NCBI GenBank assembly: GCA_030038995.1
Contig: JASHQS010000067.1
Coordinates: 1-64,000 of the forward strand
Origin: Xanthobacteraceae bacterium
GTDB taxonomy: Bacteria; Pseudomonadota; Alphaproteobacteria; Rhizobiales; Xanthobacteraceae
Reading direction: 5' to 3'
DNA length: 64,000 nt
Under the pieces are notes generated by a model that did no database searches, was not told where the DNA came from, and saw only the letters and a program-made list of their open reading frames with translations. Shown here piece after piece: positions 38,890-47,817 of this stretch (position 1 is the stretch's first letter; each line of letters opens with the position of its first letter). The translations under genes and the position numbers were made by a program.

Positions 38890-39803
38890 GAAACACGTTT
38901 TCGGAGGCGCTGTACAAGGCGGCCACCGCCAATCCGGACATCTACATCGTCGTTGCCGACATTTCGCCGGCCGGCAGCATGGCCAAGTTCCGCGACCAAT
39001 ATCCGGATCGCTTCATCAATGTCGGCGTCGCCGAGCAGAGCATGATCGGCATCTGCGCCGGACTCGCGCTCAAGGGCTGCCAGCCGTTCGCCTACACCAT
39101 CGCCACGTTCTCGCTGTACCGGCCGTTCGAAATGGTGCGCGACGACCTGTGCTATCAAAATCTGCCGGTGACGGTGGTCGGCATGGGCGCCGGCGTGATC
39201 TATTCGACGCTCGGCGGCACGCATCACACCCAGGAGGACATCGCCATCGCCGGGGCGCTGCCCAACATGCAGATCATCGCACCGTGCGATCCCGCCGAGT
39301 GTACCGAGGCGACCGCCTATTGCGCGATGCAAAAGAACGGGCCGGTCTATCTGCGGCTCGGCAAGGCCGGCGAGCCCAACTTCACCGACAAGGCGGTCGA
39401 TCCGTGGATGTTCGGCAAGCTGCGCTACATCAAGCGTGGCACCGACGTCTGCATCCTGACCTACGGCGTCATCATGGCCAAGGCGATGCAGCTTGCCGCG
39501 CGGTTCGAGGCCAAAGGACGATCGGTGTCGGTCGTGTCCTGCCATACCTTGAAGCCGCTCGACGTCGACGGCATCCGCGACGCGTTGCGGCGGCACAATC
39601 ACGTCGTCGCCGTCGAGGAGCATGCCCCGCAGGGCGGCCTGGCGCCGCGCATCAAACAAATCGCCTGGGACATGCAGGCGCGTTGCCGGCTGGACACGTT
39701 CACACTGCAGGACGCGTTCATCCACAATTACGGCAGCCACGACGATTTGTTGGCGGCGCACGGCCTGGAAGTCGGCGCCATCGCGGCTCAGGTTGGCGCC
39801 TGA
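38886..39803 (+). CDS. Transketolase, C-terminal subunit
   Basis: RNTFSEALYKAATANPDIYIVVADISPAGSMAKFRDQYPDRFINVGVAEQSMIGICAGLALKG; overlaps preceding subunit by 4 bp. Confidence 0.92.
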   Translation: MRNTFSEALYKAATANPDIYIVVADISPAGSMAKFRDQYPDRFINVGVAEQSMIGICAGLALKGCQPFAYTIATFSLYRPFEMVRDDLCYQNLPVTVVGMGAGVIYSTLGGTHHTQEDIAIAGALPNMQIIAPCDPAECTEATAYCAMQKNGPVYLRLGKAGEPNFTDKAVDPWMFGKLRYIKRGTDVCILTYGVIMAKAMQLAARFEAKGRSVSVVSCHTLKPLDVDGIRDALRRHNHVVAVEEHAPQGGLAPRIKQIAWDMQARCRLDTFTLQDAFIHNYGSHDDLLAAHGLEVGAIAAQVGA

Positions 39804-41080
39804 TGAACCAGAACGTTCCGCGCAGCGCCGCCAGCAAAGCCGAGCCGGCCGAGCCAGCGCCGCCGCGGCCGGCGCCCAATGCCGCGCTTGCCATTCACGG
39901 CGGCGAGCCGGTGCGCAAGACGCCGATGCCGCCGCGGCTGGCGCTGGGCGACGCCGAGCGCCAGATGGTCCTTGCGGTGCTCGACTATTACCGCGAGCGC
40001 AACGTCGATCCCGGTTACGAGGGCCATTTCGAGCAGATGTATTGCCGCGCCTTTGCCGAGATGATGGGCGGCGGCTATGCCGACGCCGTCGCCACCGGCA
40101 CCTCGTCGCTCTATGTCGCGGTGGCGGCGCTCGACCTGCCCAAGGGCAGCGAGGTGCTGGTGTCGCCGATCACCGATCCCGGCAGCCTGGCGGCGATCGT
40201 GCTCAATGGGCTCAAGCCGCGTCTGATGGACTCAAAGCCGGGCAGCTACAATGTCGGGCCGCAACAATTCGCCGAGCGCATTACGCCGGATGTCAGCGCG
40301 GTCATGGTGGTGCACGCCGCCGGCCAGGCGGCCGAGATCGACAAGGTCGTCGAGATCGCGCATGGGCGCGGCATCAAGGTCATCGAGGATTGCGCGCAGG
40401 CCCACGGCGCGCTGCTGCGCGCCAAGCGCGTCGGCAGCTTCGGCGACATCGCGGCGTTTTCGACCATGTACCGGAAGGCCCACATGACCGGGCCGTCGGG
40501 CGGCGTGGTCTTCACCAAGGACCTCGAAGTGCATCGCCGCGCCGTGGCCCATGCCGACCGCGGCAAGCCGCGCTGGCGCGACGATTTCAGCGACCGCGAT
40601 CCCTCGACTTATCTGTTTCCGGCGCTCAACCACAACACCGACGAAATCTCCTGCGCCATCGGGCTCGCCTCGCTCGCGCGCCTGCGCGGCACGATCATCG
40701 GCCGGCTCGCCTTCGTGTCGGATTTCGTCGCCCGCCTGGTCGACGCCTCCGACGTCTGCACGCCGTATCCGTTCTCGCCGACCGATTCGCCGTTCTTCTA
40801 CCCGGTCATGGTCGATTGCGACGCCATCACCTGCAGCAAGATCGAGTTTGCCGAGGCGGTCCGCGCCGAGGGCATCGACCTCAACCCGCATTACCGCTTC
40901 GTGGTGTCGGACTGGCCGTATATCCGGCCATACCTCGCCGACGATTTCGCCGCGCCGAACGCACACGACGTGTGCGATCGCTCGTTCAATCTTTATCTCA
41001 ACGAACGTTACGGCGAGCGCGAGGCGCGCGACGCCGTCAAGGCGATCGTCAAGGTCGAAAAGCATTTTCGCAAGTATTGA
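39803..41080 (+). CDS. DegT/DnrJ/EryC1/StrS-family PLP aminotransferase
   Basis: Internal ATG at 39803; VATGTSSLYVAVAALDLPKGSEVLVSPITDPGS; VIEDCAQAHGALLRAKRVGSFGDIAAFSTMYRKAHMTGPSGGVVFT. Confidence 0.9.
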   Translation: MNQNVPRSAASKAEPAEPAPPRPAPNAALAIHGGEPVRKTPMPPRLALGDAERQMVLAVLDYYRERNVDPGYEGHFEQMYCRAFAEMMGGGYADAVATGTSSLYVAVAALDLPKGSEVLVSPITDPGSLAAIVLNGLKPRLMDSKPGSYNVGPQQFAERITPDVSAVMVVHAAGQAAEIDKVVEIAHGRGIKVIEDCAQAHGALLRAKRVGSFGDIAAFSTMYRKAHMTGPSGGVVFTKDLEVHRRAVAHADRGKPRWRDDFSDRDPSTYLFPALNHNTDEISCAIGLASLARLRGTIIGRLAFVSDFVARLVDASDVCTPYPFSPTDSPFFYPVMVDCDAITCSKIEFAEAVRAEGIDLNPHYRFVVSDWPYIRPYLADDFAAPNAHDVCDRSFNLYLNERYGEREARDAVKAIVKVEKHFRKY

Positions 41081-41476
41081 GTGATTTATGCCCGGCTGCG
41101 AACGGCGTCCGGCTGCCGGCCGGCCAACGGCGTCAGTAACGGAAAGTTCACCGTCGCCGCAATCGCAGCCCTGCGCCGCGCAATGTATGTATCGGTGCGT
41201 CAAAGGGATCCGTGATAGCCGCGCCGGATCGGCGCGCAAGTGCATACCTTGGCAGATGAGCGCGGCAATGGCGCGCCGCCTTTTTCATGCATGCGCCACA
41301 ATTCGGCGGCATCACGGCCAAATACGAAGTGCCGGTGAGCGGGCTTCGCAGACCAAATCGCGGTTCCGTTGCGGTGGCTGCGACGATGTCGCCGTCCTGC
41401 CGCAGCGCTTGTTGTGATGATTCCGCGGCGGCGTTACGATTCCGTGCCGATTCGCGACCGGGCTGGAGCTTCATGA

Positions 41477-43663
41477 ATGGCGACGAACGGTTCTTTCGAT
41501 GGCTGGCGCAATCATTTTCAGGATGATTGGGTCGACCCGGATTCCAGCAACAGCTCGCCGCCCAACGACGGCGGCAGCCCATTGCCCGGTGACGGTAACG
41601 ACGTCGACACGCCCTCGCCAGGCAACTTTGCCAGCGAGTCAGGAGGCCCCGGACTCTTCGCCTCTCTCTATGGGTGGGGCCTGGCGCCGGCGAATGACAG
41701 CGGCGTATGGCTCGGCGACCCTGGCCTCCTCAATCAGGCACCCACGCCGGTGAGTTCCGCATCGAGCGCCGCCACGCCCGAAACGCCGACCAACAGCGAA
41801 TCGACTAACTGGTCAGGAGGCGTCATAACGGCCGCCCCGGGCGAAAGTTTCAGCACCGTCTCGGCCCAGTGGGTGATCCCGACCATCGCGCAGGTGCCGA
41901 TCAACGGTGTCACGACCTCGGATATCGCCGAGTGGGTCGGCATCGACGGTTACCAATCCTCGGACGTGTGTCAGGCCGGCGTTTACGAGGAAGCGCAGAC
42001 ATCCAACGGTCAGACTACGCTCAGTTGCGAGGCATGGGTGGAATGGTATCCGGCCGATGCCGAGTTTATCCCTCTTTCGTCCTTCGACGTAAACCCAGGC
42101 AACACGATATCAGTCACGGTCGAAACGAGTGGCGCTGGGGCGACCGAAGCTACCTTCATCTTCGACGACGAAACAACCGGCCAGACCTACGAAACCACCT
42201 TGACGGCCCCAACTGGCACCAGCCTGCAGGGCAATAGCGCCGAGGCTATCGTTGAAACGCCTGAATTGATCAGCGGCAACGGCCAGGTGTCGCAACCGCT
42301 CCTGGCCGACTTCCTCAACTCGCCTGTCACGTTCGACGATGTCAGCGCGACCTATTCCAACGGCTCGGCGGCCAGCCTCTCATCAGCCCAATCGATCGAC
42401 CTGGAGACGAAAGACGTCCCGGGCATCAGTGGATACGTTCAGGAAGCCTACGGCAGCATCCAGCCGGCGTCCGATTCAGTCACGGTGACCGAGAATCAGT
42501 ACTGGCCCACCCCCCCGACCACGGCCGAAATGATCATGACCGATACGTCGGGCAATTATTACATCTACGACATCGGCAACAATTCGCTCCAGGGATCAAA
42601 TCTGCTGGAGAATTTAGGAACCGGCTACACGTTCGGCGGCATCGGCAATTTCGGCGGCGACAGCGGCGACATGATGCTGCGCGCCTCCAATGGCGATGTC
42701 TACGTCTACGACATCAGCAATAACCAGATCACCGGGACGCATGACCTGGGCAACGTGGGAACGAACTGGACAATTGCCGGTTTTGGCGACTTCAGCGGCA
42801 ATCCCGGCGAAACCGATATGATCATGCAGCAAAGCAGCGGCAATCTGGAGGTCTACGACATCAGCAACAATGAGGTAACCTTCGCCACCTCGCTCGGCAA
42901 TTTCGGCTCAAATACGGTTGCCGGCTTCGGTGACTTCAGCGGCAATGCCGGCGAAACCGACATGATGATGCGCAGCTCGACGGGCGACCTCCTGGTCTAT
43001 GACATGGGCAAGAATTCCGTCACCAGTGGGCCCATCGATCTCGGCAATGTCGGCTTGAATTGGGTGGTGTACGGGTTCGGCGACTTCAGCAGCAATGCCA
43101 ATGAAACCGACCTGATCATGCGCAACACGAGTAACGGCGATTTCGAGCTTTACGACATCAGCGACAATCGCGTCGTCAGCGCCGAGGCGCTCGGCAATGT
43201 CGGTCTGGAATGGACACTTGCCGGCTTCGGTGATTTCAGCGGCAATCCCGGCGAAACCGACATGCTGTTGCGCGACAGCAACAATGGCGATTTCGAGATC
43301 TATGATTTTGCCAACAATCAAATATACAATGCCGCATCGATCGGTGAGGTCACGCAGAGCTACACCGTCGCTGGAACGGGACCCGATGTGTCCGGCAGCG
43401 ACACCATGTTGTCGACCTCGCTGGGTGCCGCCGTGGCATCGGCGTCGATGTCGGCCGACGGGGGTATGGCCGGCTTCGAATTCACAAACGCCGGGCAAAG
43501 CCCGCAATCGTTCGGATCAACGAACGGTCTCTCCGAAATCGTGGCGCCGATGAGCAGCTTGTTCTCCGCGCCGGCGCCGATGGCTGAGTTTTCCTCGACG
43601 CTCTCAGAGCCGAGCACAGCGGCGACGGTTCTTGCGGCCGATACTCTTCAGCATACGGTGTGA
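41477..43663 (+). CDS. G1-family (eqolisin-like) glutamic peptidase domain fused to a beta-propeller-like repeat domain
   Basis: TNWSGGVITAAPGESFSTVSAQWVIPTI...AEWVGIDGYQSSDVCQAGVYEE...EAWVEWYPADAEF...NSAEAIVETPEL; six or more C-terminal DxxMRxxxGDxxVYDISNN...GFGDFSGNPGET repeats. Confidence 0.78.
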   Translation: MATNGSFDGWRNHFQDDWVDPDSSNSSPPNDGGSPLPGDGNDVDTPSPGNFASESGGPGLFASLYGWGLAPANDSGVWLGDPGLLNQAPTPVSSASSAATPETPTNSESTNWSGGVITAAPGESFSTVSAQWVIPTIAQVPINGVTTSDIAEWVGIDGYQSSDVCQAGVYEEAQTSNGQTTLSCEAWVEWYPADAEFIPLSSFDVNPGNTISVTVETSGAGATEATFIFDDETTGQTYETTLTAPTGTSLQGNSAEAIVETPELISGNGQVSQPLLADFLNSPVTFDDVSATYSNGSAASLSSAQSIDLETKDVPGISGYVQEAYGSIQPASDSVTVTENQYWPTPPTTAEMIMTDTSGNYYIYDIGNNSLQGSNLLENLGTGYTFGGIGNFGGDSGDMMLRASNGDVYVYDISNNQITGTHDLGNVGTNWTIAGFGDFSGNPGETDMIMQQSSGNLEVYDISNNEVTFATSLGNFGSNTVAGFGDFSGNAGETDMMMRSSTGDLLVYDMGKNSVTSGPIDLGNVGLNWVVYGFGDFSSNANETDLIMRNTSNGDFELYDISDNRVVSAEALGNVGLEWTLAGFGDFSGNPGETDMLLRDSNNGDFEIYDFANNQIYNAASIGEVTQSYTVAGTGPDVSGSDTMLSTSLGAAVASASMSADGGMAGFEFTNAGQSPQSFGSTNGLSEIVAPMSSLFSAPAPMAEFSSTLSEPSTAATVLAADTLQHTV
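42524..43417 (+). repeat. Six full tandem repeats (about 48-50 aa each) plus a partial seventh in the peptidase C-terminus
   Basis: Repeats read by eye: DMMLRASNGDVYVYDISNNQITGTHDLGNVGTNWTIAGFGDFSGNPGET and variants. Confidence 0.85.
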
Positions 43664-43754
43664 GCCGCGCGTCGGCCTGCGTGCCGCCCGCAGCCTTGCT
43701 GGACGGCGCCAACTCAGCGCGCTATTGCTTCGCGCGCAGCCGCAGAGGGATTGC

Positions 43755-45182
43755 ATGGGGCTTGGGCCACCCGTCCTTGAGCTTTATCGGCAACTGAAAA
43801 TCCTCGGCGCCTTGGACGGCGTTCGCGACGTCATCGAGCTGGGCTCGCAGGATTTCTGGTGCCCGCAGCAGAATCTCGTTCGCGCGCTCTGTGCCGCCTT
43901 CGGCCGCAGTGAGCCCGCTCCCGAACTGCTGCGCACGACGAACGCCAGCCAATTGCCGGCGCGGCTACTCTACGAGGCGCTCGGGCTGACTTATCGCTGC
44001 GTCGATGTCGACGACCGGGTCGGCTCGCTCGTCCTCGACATGAACTTCGACGGCGCGCCGCCGGAACATGTCGGGCGCTATGATCTCGTCACCAATCACG
44101 GCACTTCCGAGCACCTGCTCAACCAATACAACGTCTTCAAGCTGATGCATGATTTCGCCAGGCCCGGCGGCATCATGGTCCATGCGGTGCCGTTCACGGT
44201 GCACCTCGATCACGGCTTCTTCAACTATCAGCCGAATTTCTTCGAGTGTCTGGCCCGTTATAATTCTTATGAGACATTGGGCCTTTGGGTCGGGCCGGAC
44301 TGGCAGCTGCCGAGCTTCGTGCCCTGGCAGCCGGCGCTGCTGGAATTCCTCGCGCTGTCGGCGAAGACTACGCATCTGCTCGTCGTCGCGCTGCGCAAAT
44401 TGTACGCCAACGACTTCCGCGTGCCGTTTCAGAACCATTACGAGGACACGGCGCCGGAGTCTGCGCTTAGCCGCTATGCATTGACGGTTGACGGTGAAAG
44501 CGTCAGCGGCGCCCGGATCAAATACCTTAGCAGAAGAGATTTGTTGGCCAAGGATTACCTCGCCGAAATTCAGGAGTTGAAGGCTTCGCTGAACGCTTGT
44601 CGGCGGCAGATCGGTGCATTGCAGCGCGCACTCACCGATGGTGCTCGATCAGGCGGCCCGGCCATAAACCGCGCGATCGAGGAGCTGGCGAAAATCAAAG
44701 GGCAACTGAGCGCGGCCGCGCCCATGGCGCACGGTTCGCAGCCGCTCACGCAGGAGTTCACCTATGAGGGCCGCGGCCAGACCGCCAGCGTCATCCCGCA
44801 AAATCCGACCAAGGCGACCCGCGAGCACGGCGCCCCCATCATGCGCATCGCGCCGAGGCCGGAGCACGGTTTTGTAACCCTGCAGCTCCACTTTCTGATC
44901 AACTGTTACCTTTCCGAGCCCAATTCGGTGGTAATAGCGGTATTCCAGGACGGCAAGGACCAGCCGGTTGCCCTGCTCGCCGAGCCGCTGAGGCCGAAGG
45001 AAATGAGCGTGATCGACAAGGAAATCTCGGTCTCGGTGGAAAGCAGCGCCGCGCCGCCCGCGTTCGAGATCCGTGTCGGCGTTGTACAGTCGCGCGGGGC
45101 ATTGTTCCTGAATCACATTCCCGGCGAGGACGCCGTTGTGTCGCCCGCTAGCCGCATCCGCGTGTGTTGGTTGGCAGAATGA
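43755..45182 (+). CDS. SAM-methyltransferase-like protein with coiled-coil and C-terminal accessory domain
   Basis: DVIELGSQDFWCP...GRYDLVTNHGTSEHLLNQYNVFKLMHDFARPGGIMVHAVPF; coiled coil LAEIQELKASLNACRRQIGALQRAL. Confidence 0.65.
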   Translation: MGLGPPVLELYRQLKILGALDGVRDVIELGSQDFWCPQQNLVRALCAAFGRSEPAPELLRTTNASQLPARLLYEALGLTYRCVDVDDRVGSLVLDMNFDGAPPEHVGRYDLVTNHGTSEHLLNQYNVFKLMHDFARPGGIMVHAVPFTVHLDHGFFNYQPNFFECLARYNSYETLGLWVGPDWQLPSFVPWQPALLEFLALSAKTTHLLVVALRKLYANDFRVPFQNHYEDTAPESALSRYALTVDGESVSGARIKYLSRRDLLAKDYLAEIQELKASLNACRRQIGALQRALTDGARSGGPAINRAIEELAKIKGQLSAAAPMAHGSQPLTQEFTYEGRGQTASVIPQNPTKATREHGAPIMRIAPRPEHGFVTLQLHFLINCYLSEPNSVVIAVFQDGKDQPVALLAEPLRPKEMSVIDKEISVSVESSAAPPAFEIRVGVVQSRGALFLNHIPGEDAVVSPASRIRVCWLAE

Positions 45183-45190
45183 TTCCGCAT

Positions 45191-46396
45191 TCATCTGGAA
45201 AAAGATCGCGCTTTCCGTGCGAGCTTCGAGAGCAAAGACATGTTCGCTGTACCGTCCTGGCGATCATGCTCAATAATTTCGGCGGGAATCTGGAAGAATT
45301 GCCCGCCGTTCGCGGTGGCCGGCTCGATCGTTCCAGGCATCGCCATGGCATTCGTATAGATTTGTGAGCCGTGCCCATCGGCAAACGCCTTCTGCCCAAT
45401 AACGATTGGGGGGGCGCCACCGCCGACTGCTGACCAGATTGCGTACTGCGCATGGACGCGGCCGCCACTTTCAGCATGAAGAATACGCGTTACCGATAGC
45501 TCGTTCGCTATCTCGATCTTCTGCGAGCCGAAATCGATTTCACCGCCGCGAGTGGCCGCGAACATGCAATGTGCATTGCCGTCCAGGCGAACCGGGCCGA
45601 TCACGTTCACGCTGCCATTCCAAGTCGCGACCGGATTGGACTGCTCGAATGCGCCAAAATGCACCCATCCCAGGTCGCCGATACCGAATTGTCGAACAAA
45701 CAAGCCGACAGAGCCGAGCCCGTTTGTCGCAAGACGCATTCCCAACACTACGAGTATGCCAAAATCCTCGGCATAGAACCCGCGCGAGCGCGGCGGGATA
45801 TTAATGATGACGCGGTCGGGATAATCCATGTTGCCCACGACGCCAATTTTGTTCTGGCCGTGCAGAGGCTTTGACACGGCGATGAGCTGCCCCCCGGGTG
45901 GAACACCATAGACCCCGTCGAGAAGCCGGACATCCGCATGCGTGCCATTGATATCGAACTGATCGATGATCAGGTCAGCGGCGAGTTGGGGGGTTCGCAA
46001 TGGCGAAGCCGGCAACATTCCGTCGTTGACGCGGTCGTTGCCGTCGGGTGCAACGAAGATCGTGCGCGAACTCGGCAGCTTCCAGCGTTGCGCCGGCGGA
46101 TCGGCGAGCCACAGATTCTTGCAGCTGATGAGGCGTACGAATTGGCGCGGCCATAATCGATAATGGACAGCCTCGCCCAGAACCACGCGCTTGCAACGGA
46201 GAGGATCGACATTCACGGCAGCGCAGGAAAAGTCGTTATCGTACTTTTCTGGGGCGCTCAATGTGAGGTCGTAGAAGTCGTCGCCGCCCAACAGGAAGAG
46301 GCAGTTCTTTTCGGTTTTGTCGACGTGATGCGTACCGAAGATATCGCGCCGATAGGCAAACTCAGCTGCTGCCAACACTGTAGTGACTTCTCCCAT
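45191..46396 (-). CDS. Hypothetical pectate-lyase-like beta-helix protein
   Basis: RTIFVAPDGNDRVNDGMLPASPLRTPQLAADLIIDQFDINGTHADVRLLDGVYG; no apparent signal peptide. Confidence 0.55.
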   Translation of the reverse strand: MGEVTTVLAAAEFAYRRDIFGTHHVDKTEKNCLFLLGGDDFYDLTLSAPEKYDNDFSCAAVNVDPLRCKRVVLGEAVHYRLWPRQFVRLISCKNLWLADPPAQRWKLPSSRTIFVAPDGNDRVNDGMLPASPLRTPQLAADLIIDQFDINGTHADVRLLDGVYGVPPGGQLIAVSKPLHGQNKIGVVGNMDYPDRVIINIPPRSRGFYAEDFGILVVLGMRLATNGLGSVGLFVRQFGIGDLGWVHFGAFEQSNPVATWNGSVNVIGPVRLDGNAHCMFAATRGGEIDFGSQKIEIANELSVTRILHAESGGRVHAQYAIWSAVGGGAPPIVIGQKAFADGHGSQIYTNAMAMPGTIEPATANGGQFFQIPAEIIEHDRQDGTANMSLLSKLARKARSFSR

Positions 46397-46526
46397 CGCC
46401 TTGACGGCCCTCGCAATATTTCTACTATAGCCATCAAGCGGGTCAACTCGACCGCTGCAAGACTCTCGCTGGCTGCGAACCTGAATATCAACAAATTTGC
46501 AACTCGCGGGGCAAGCCGCGGCACCG

Positions 46527-47618
46527 TCAGATCTTGGTCGAATTCGACTTCTCTCGCTCGATCTGCTCTACGACTTTTGCCGTCATGTCTTCGGCAACTC
46601 GGCGCGGATCGCTGTCGCGGTTGAACCGGATCGCATTGATGCGGTCCTCGGAATATTGCCGGTAAGTGAACGTCTGGTGCGGATGCTCACGCAGCAGCCA
46701 GCCGCAGGCTTCCTCGACCTCCAGGCGACCGGCGATACGATCCTTATTGCCTAGCAGTATGCTTAGGGAAATATCCTGCAGGCCGTACAGCTCGGCGACC
46801 GCGATCATCTTGAGCAATCTATCGACGCCAAACGTACCCTGCACCGCCGCATCTTCGAAAGCGTCCCTGAGAAACAGGCAGTCGCATACGTGAATGCGGC
46901 CGATCGAGCGCATCACATAGCGGCCACCCTCGATCTCTTGTGGAAATCCGTTGGAGGCGGGAGGCTTCGGCTGCCTGACAATACCCATGTCGTAGACGGA
47001 CATGTTGTGGGGAGCCAATTGCTCATATAGCTCGACGAAGTGTGAGCGCGGGTTCCGCGGGGTGCGGAAAAAGTGGGCCTCGGATTCGATCCCTAGAATT
47101 CCGCTGCGCAAGAGCATTTCGCCTGCGCCCTTGACGATTTCGATCTCATAGGTTTCTGCATCGAGCTTCATGAAGTCGATCGCAGGGCCAATCGTGCCTT
47201 CCGAGAGCAGGGTATCAAGCCGGCGGATCGGCACTTGACTCCACTTCTCGTCAATGGCGTCCGTGCCATTGGTCGCCGCGAAATATGACGATGATGGGTT
47301 CTCGCGGATATAGCGAAACGGCCGCATCTCATCCTTGTCGCCTAGGGCGCAATGCAAATACCGAATGCGATCTGGGTGTTTGTTGGCTGCGATGAGGGGT
47401 GCAACGCCGTCTTCGTACAGCGCATCAAAACCCCAAACCTCAAGGTGGTCGCCGAAGGCCTTCCAACGATCGTGAAATCCGCCGCGCACGCCAACGTCAA
47501 TGAGCCGGAAGCTCTCGCTCAAAATCCCCCGCTTGCAGATTTCGTTGGTGAAATAAGGGTAAGGCGGAAAGTAGTGAGCCAATGGGATACCCTCCGCGCG
47601 GCGAGACAGCGCGCGCAA
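46527..47618 (-). CDS. FkbM-family methyltransferase
   Basis: LIDVGVRGGFHDRWKAFGDHLEVWGFDALYED...IRYLHCALGDKDEMRPFRYIRENPSSSYF...LDTLLSEGTIGPAIDFMKLDAETYEIEIVKGA. Confidence 0.87.
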   Translation of the reverse strand: MRALSRRAEGIPLAHYFPPYPYFTNEICKRGILSESFRLIDVGVRGGFHDRWKAFGDHLEVWGFDALYEDGVAPLIAANKHPDRIRYLHCALGDKDEMRPFRYIRENPSSSYFAATNGTDAIDEKWSQVPIRRLDTLLSEGTIGPAIDFMKLDAETYEIEIVKGAGEMLLRSGILGIESEAHFFRTPRNPRSHFVELYEQLAPHNMSVYDMGIVRQPKPPASNGFPQEIEGGRYVMRSIGRIHVCDCLFLRDAFEDAAVQGTFGVDRLLKMIAVAELYGLQDISLSILLGNKDRIAGRLEVEEACGWLLREHPHQTFTYRQYSEDRINAIRFNRDSDPRRVAEDMTAKVVEQIEREKSNSTKI

Positions 47619-47817
47619 TGCGCCCTAAGTGGGATGCCGAGTCAAGCGGTCCGCATCCGCGGAAGGCCAGACTTTCCGGCGGTCTCTGCCTGCGGCCCAC
47701 ACAAGCCGCGTTGCGCCGCCCCAGGCTTGAGTTCCGCACCGTCCGCAACCTTGTCGGGCGCCCCGGCAGGTGATAGTCCTCGACAGCCAGCGTCATGCCG
47801 TTCGCAAGGGGGGGAGC

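Noticed and set aside
42524-43417. Considered as a CRISPR-like or satellite array because of regular period
   Set aside because: The repeats are in-frame and diverged at DNA level while protein motifs are conserved, so they are protein repeats.
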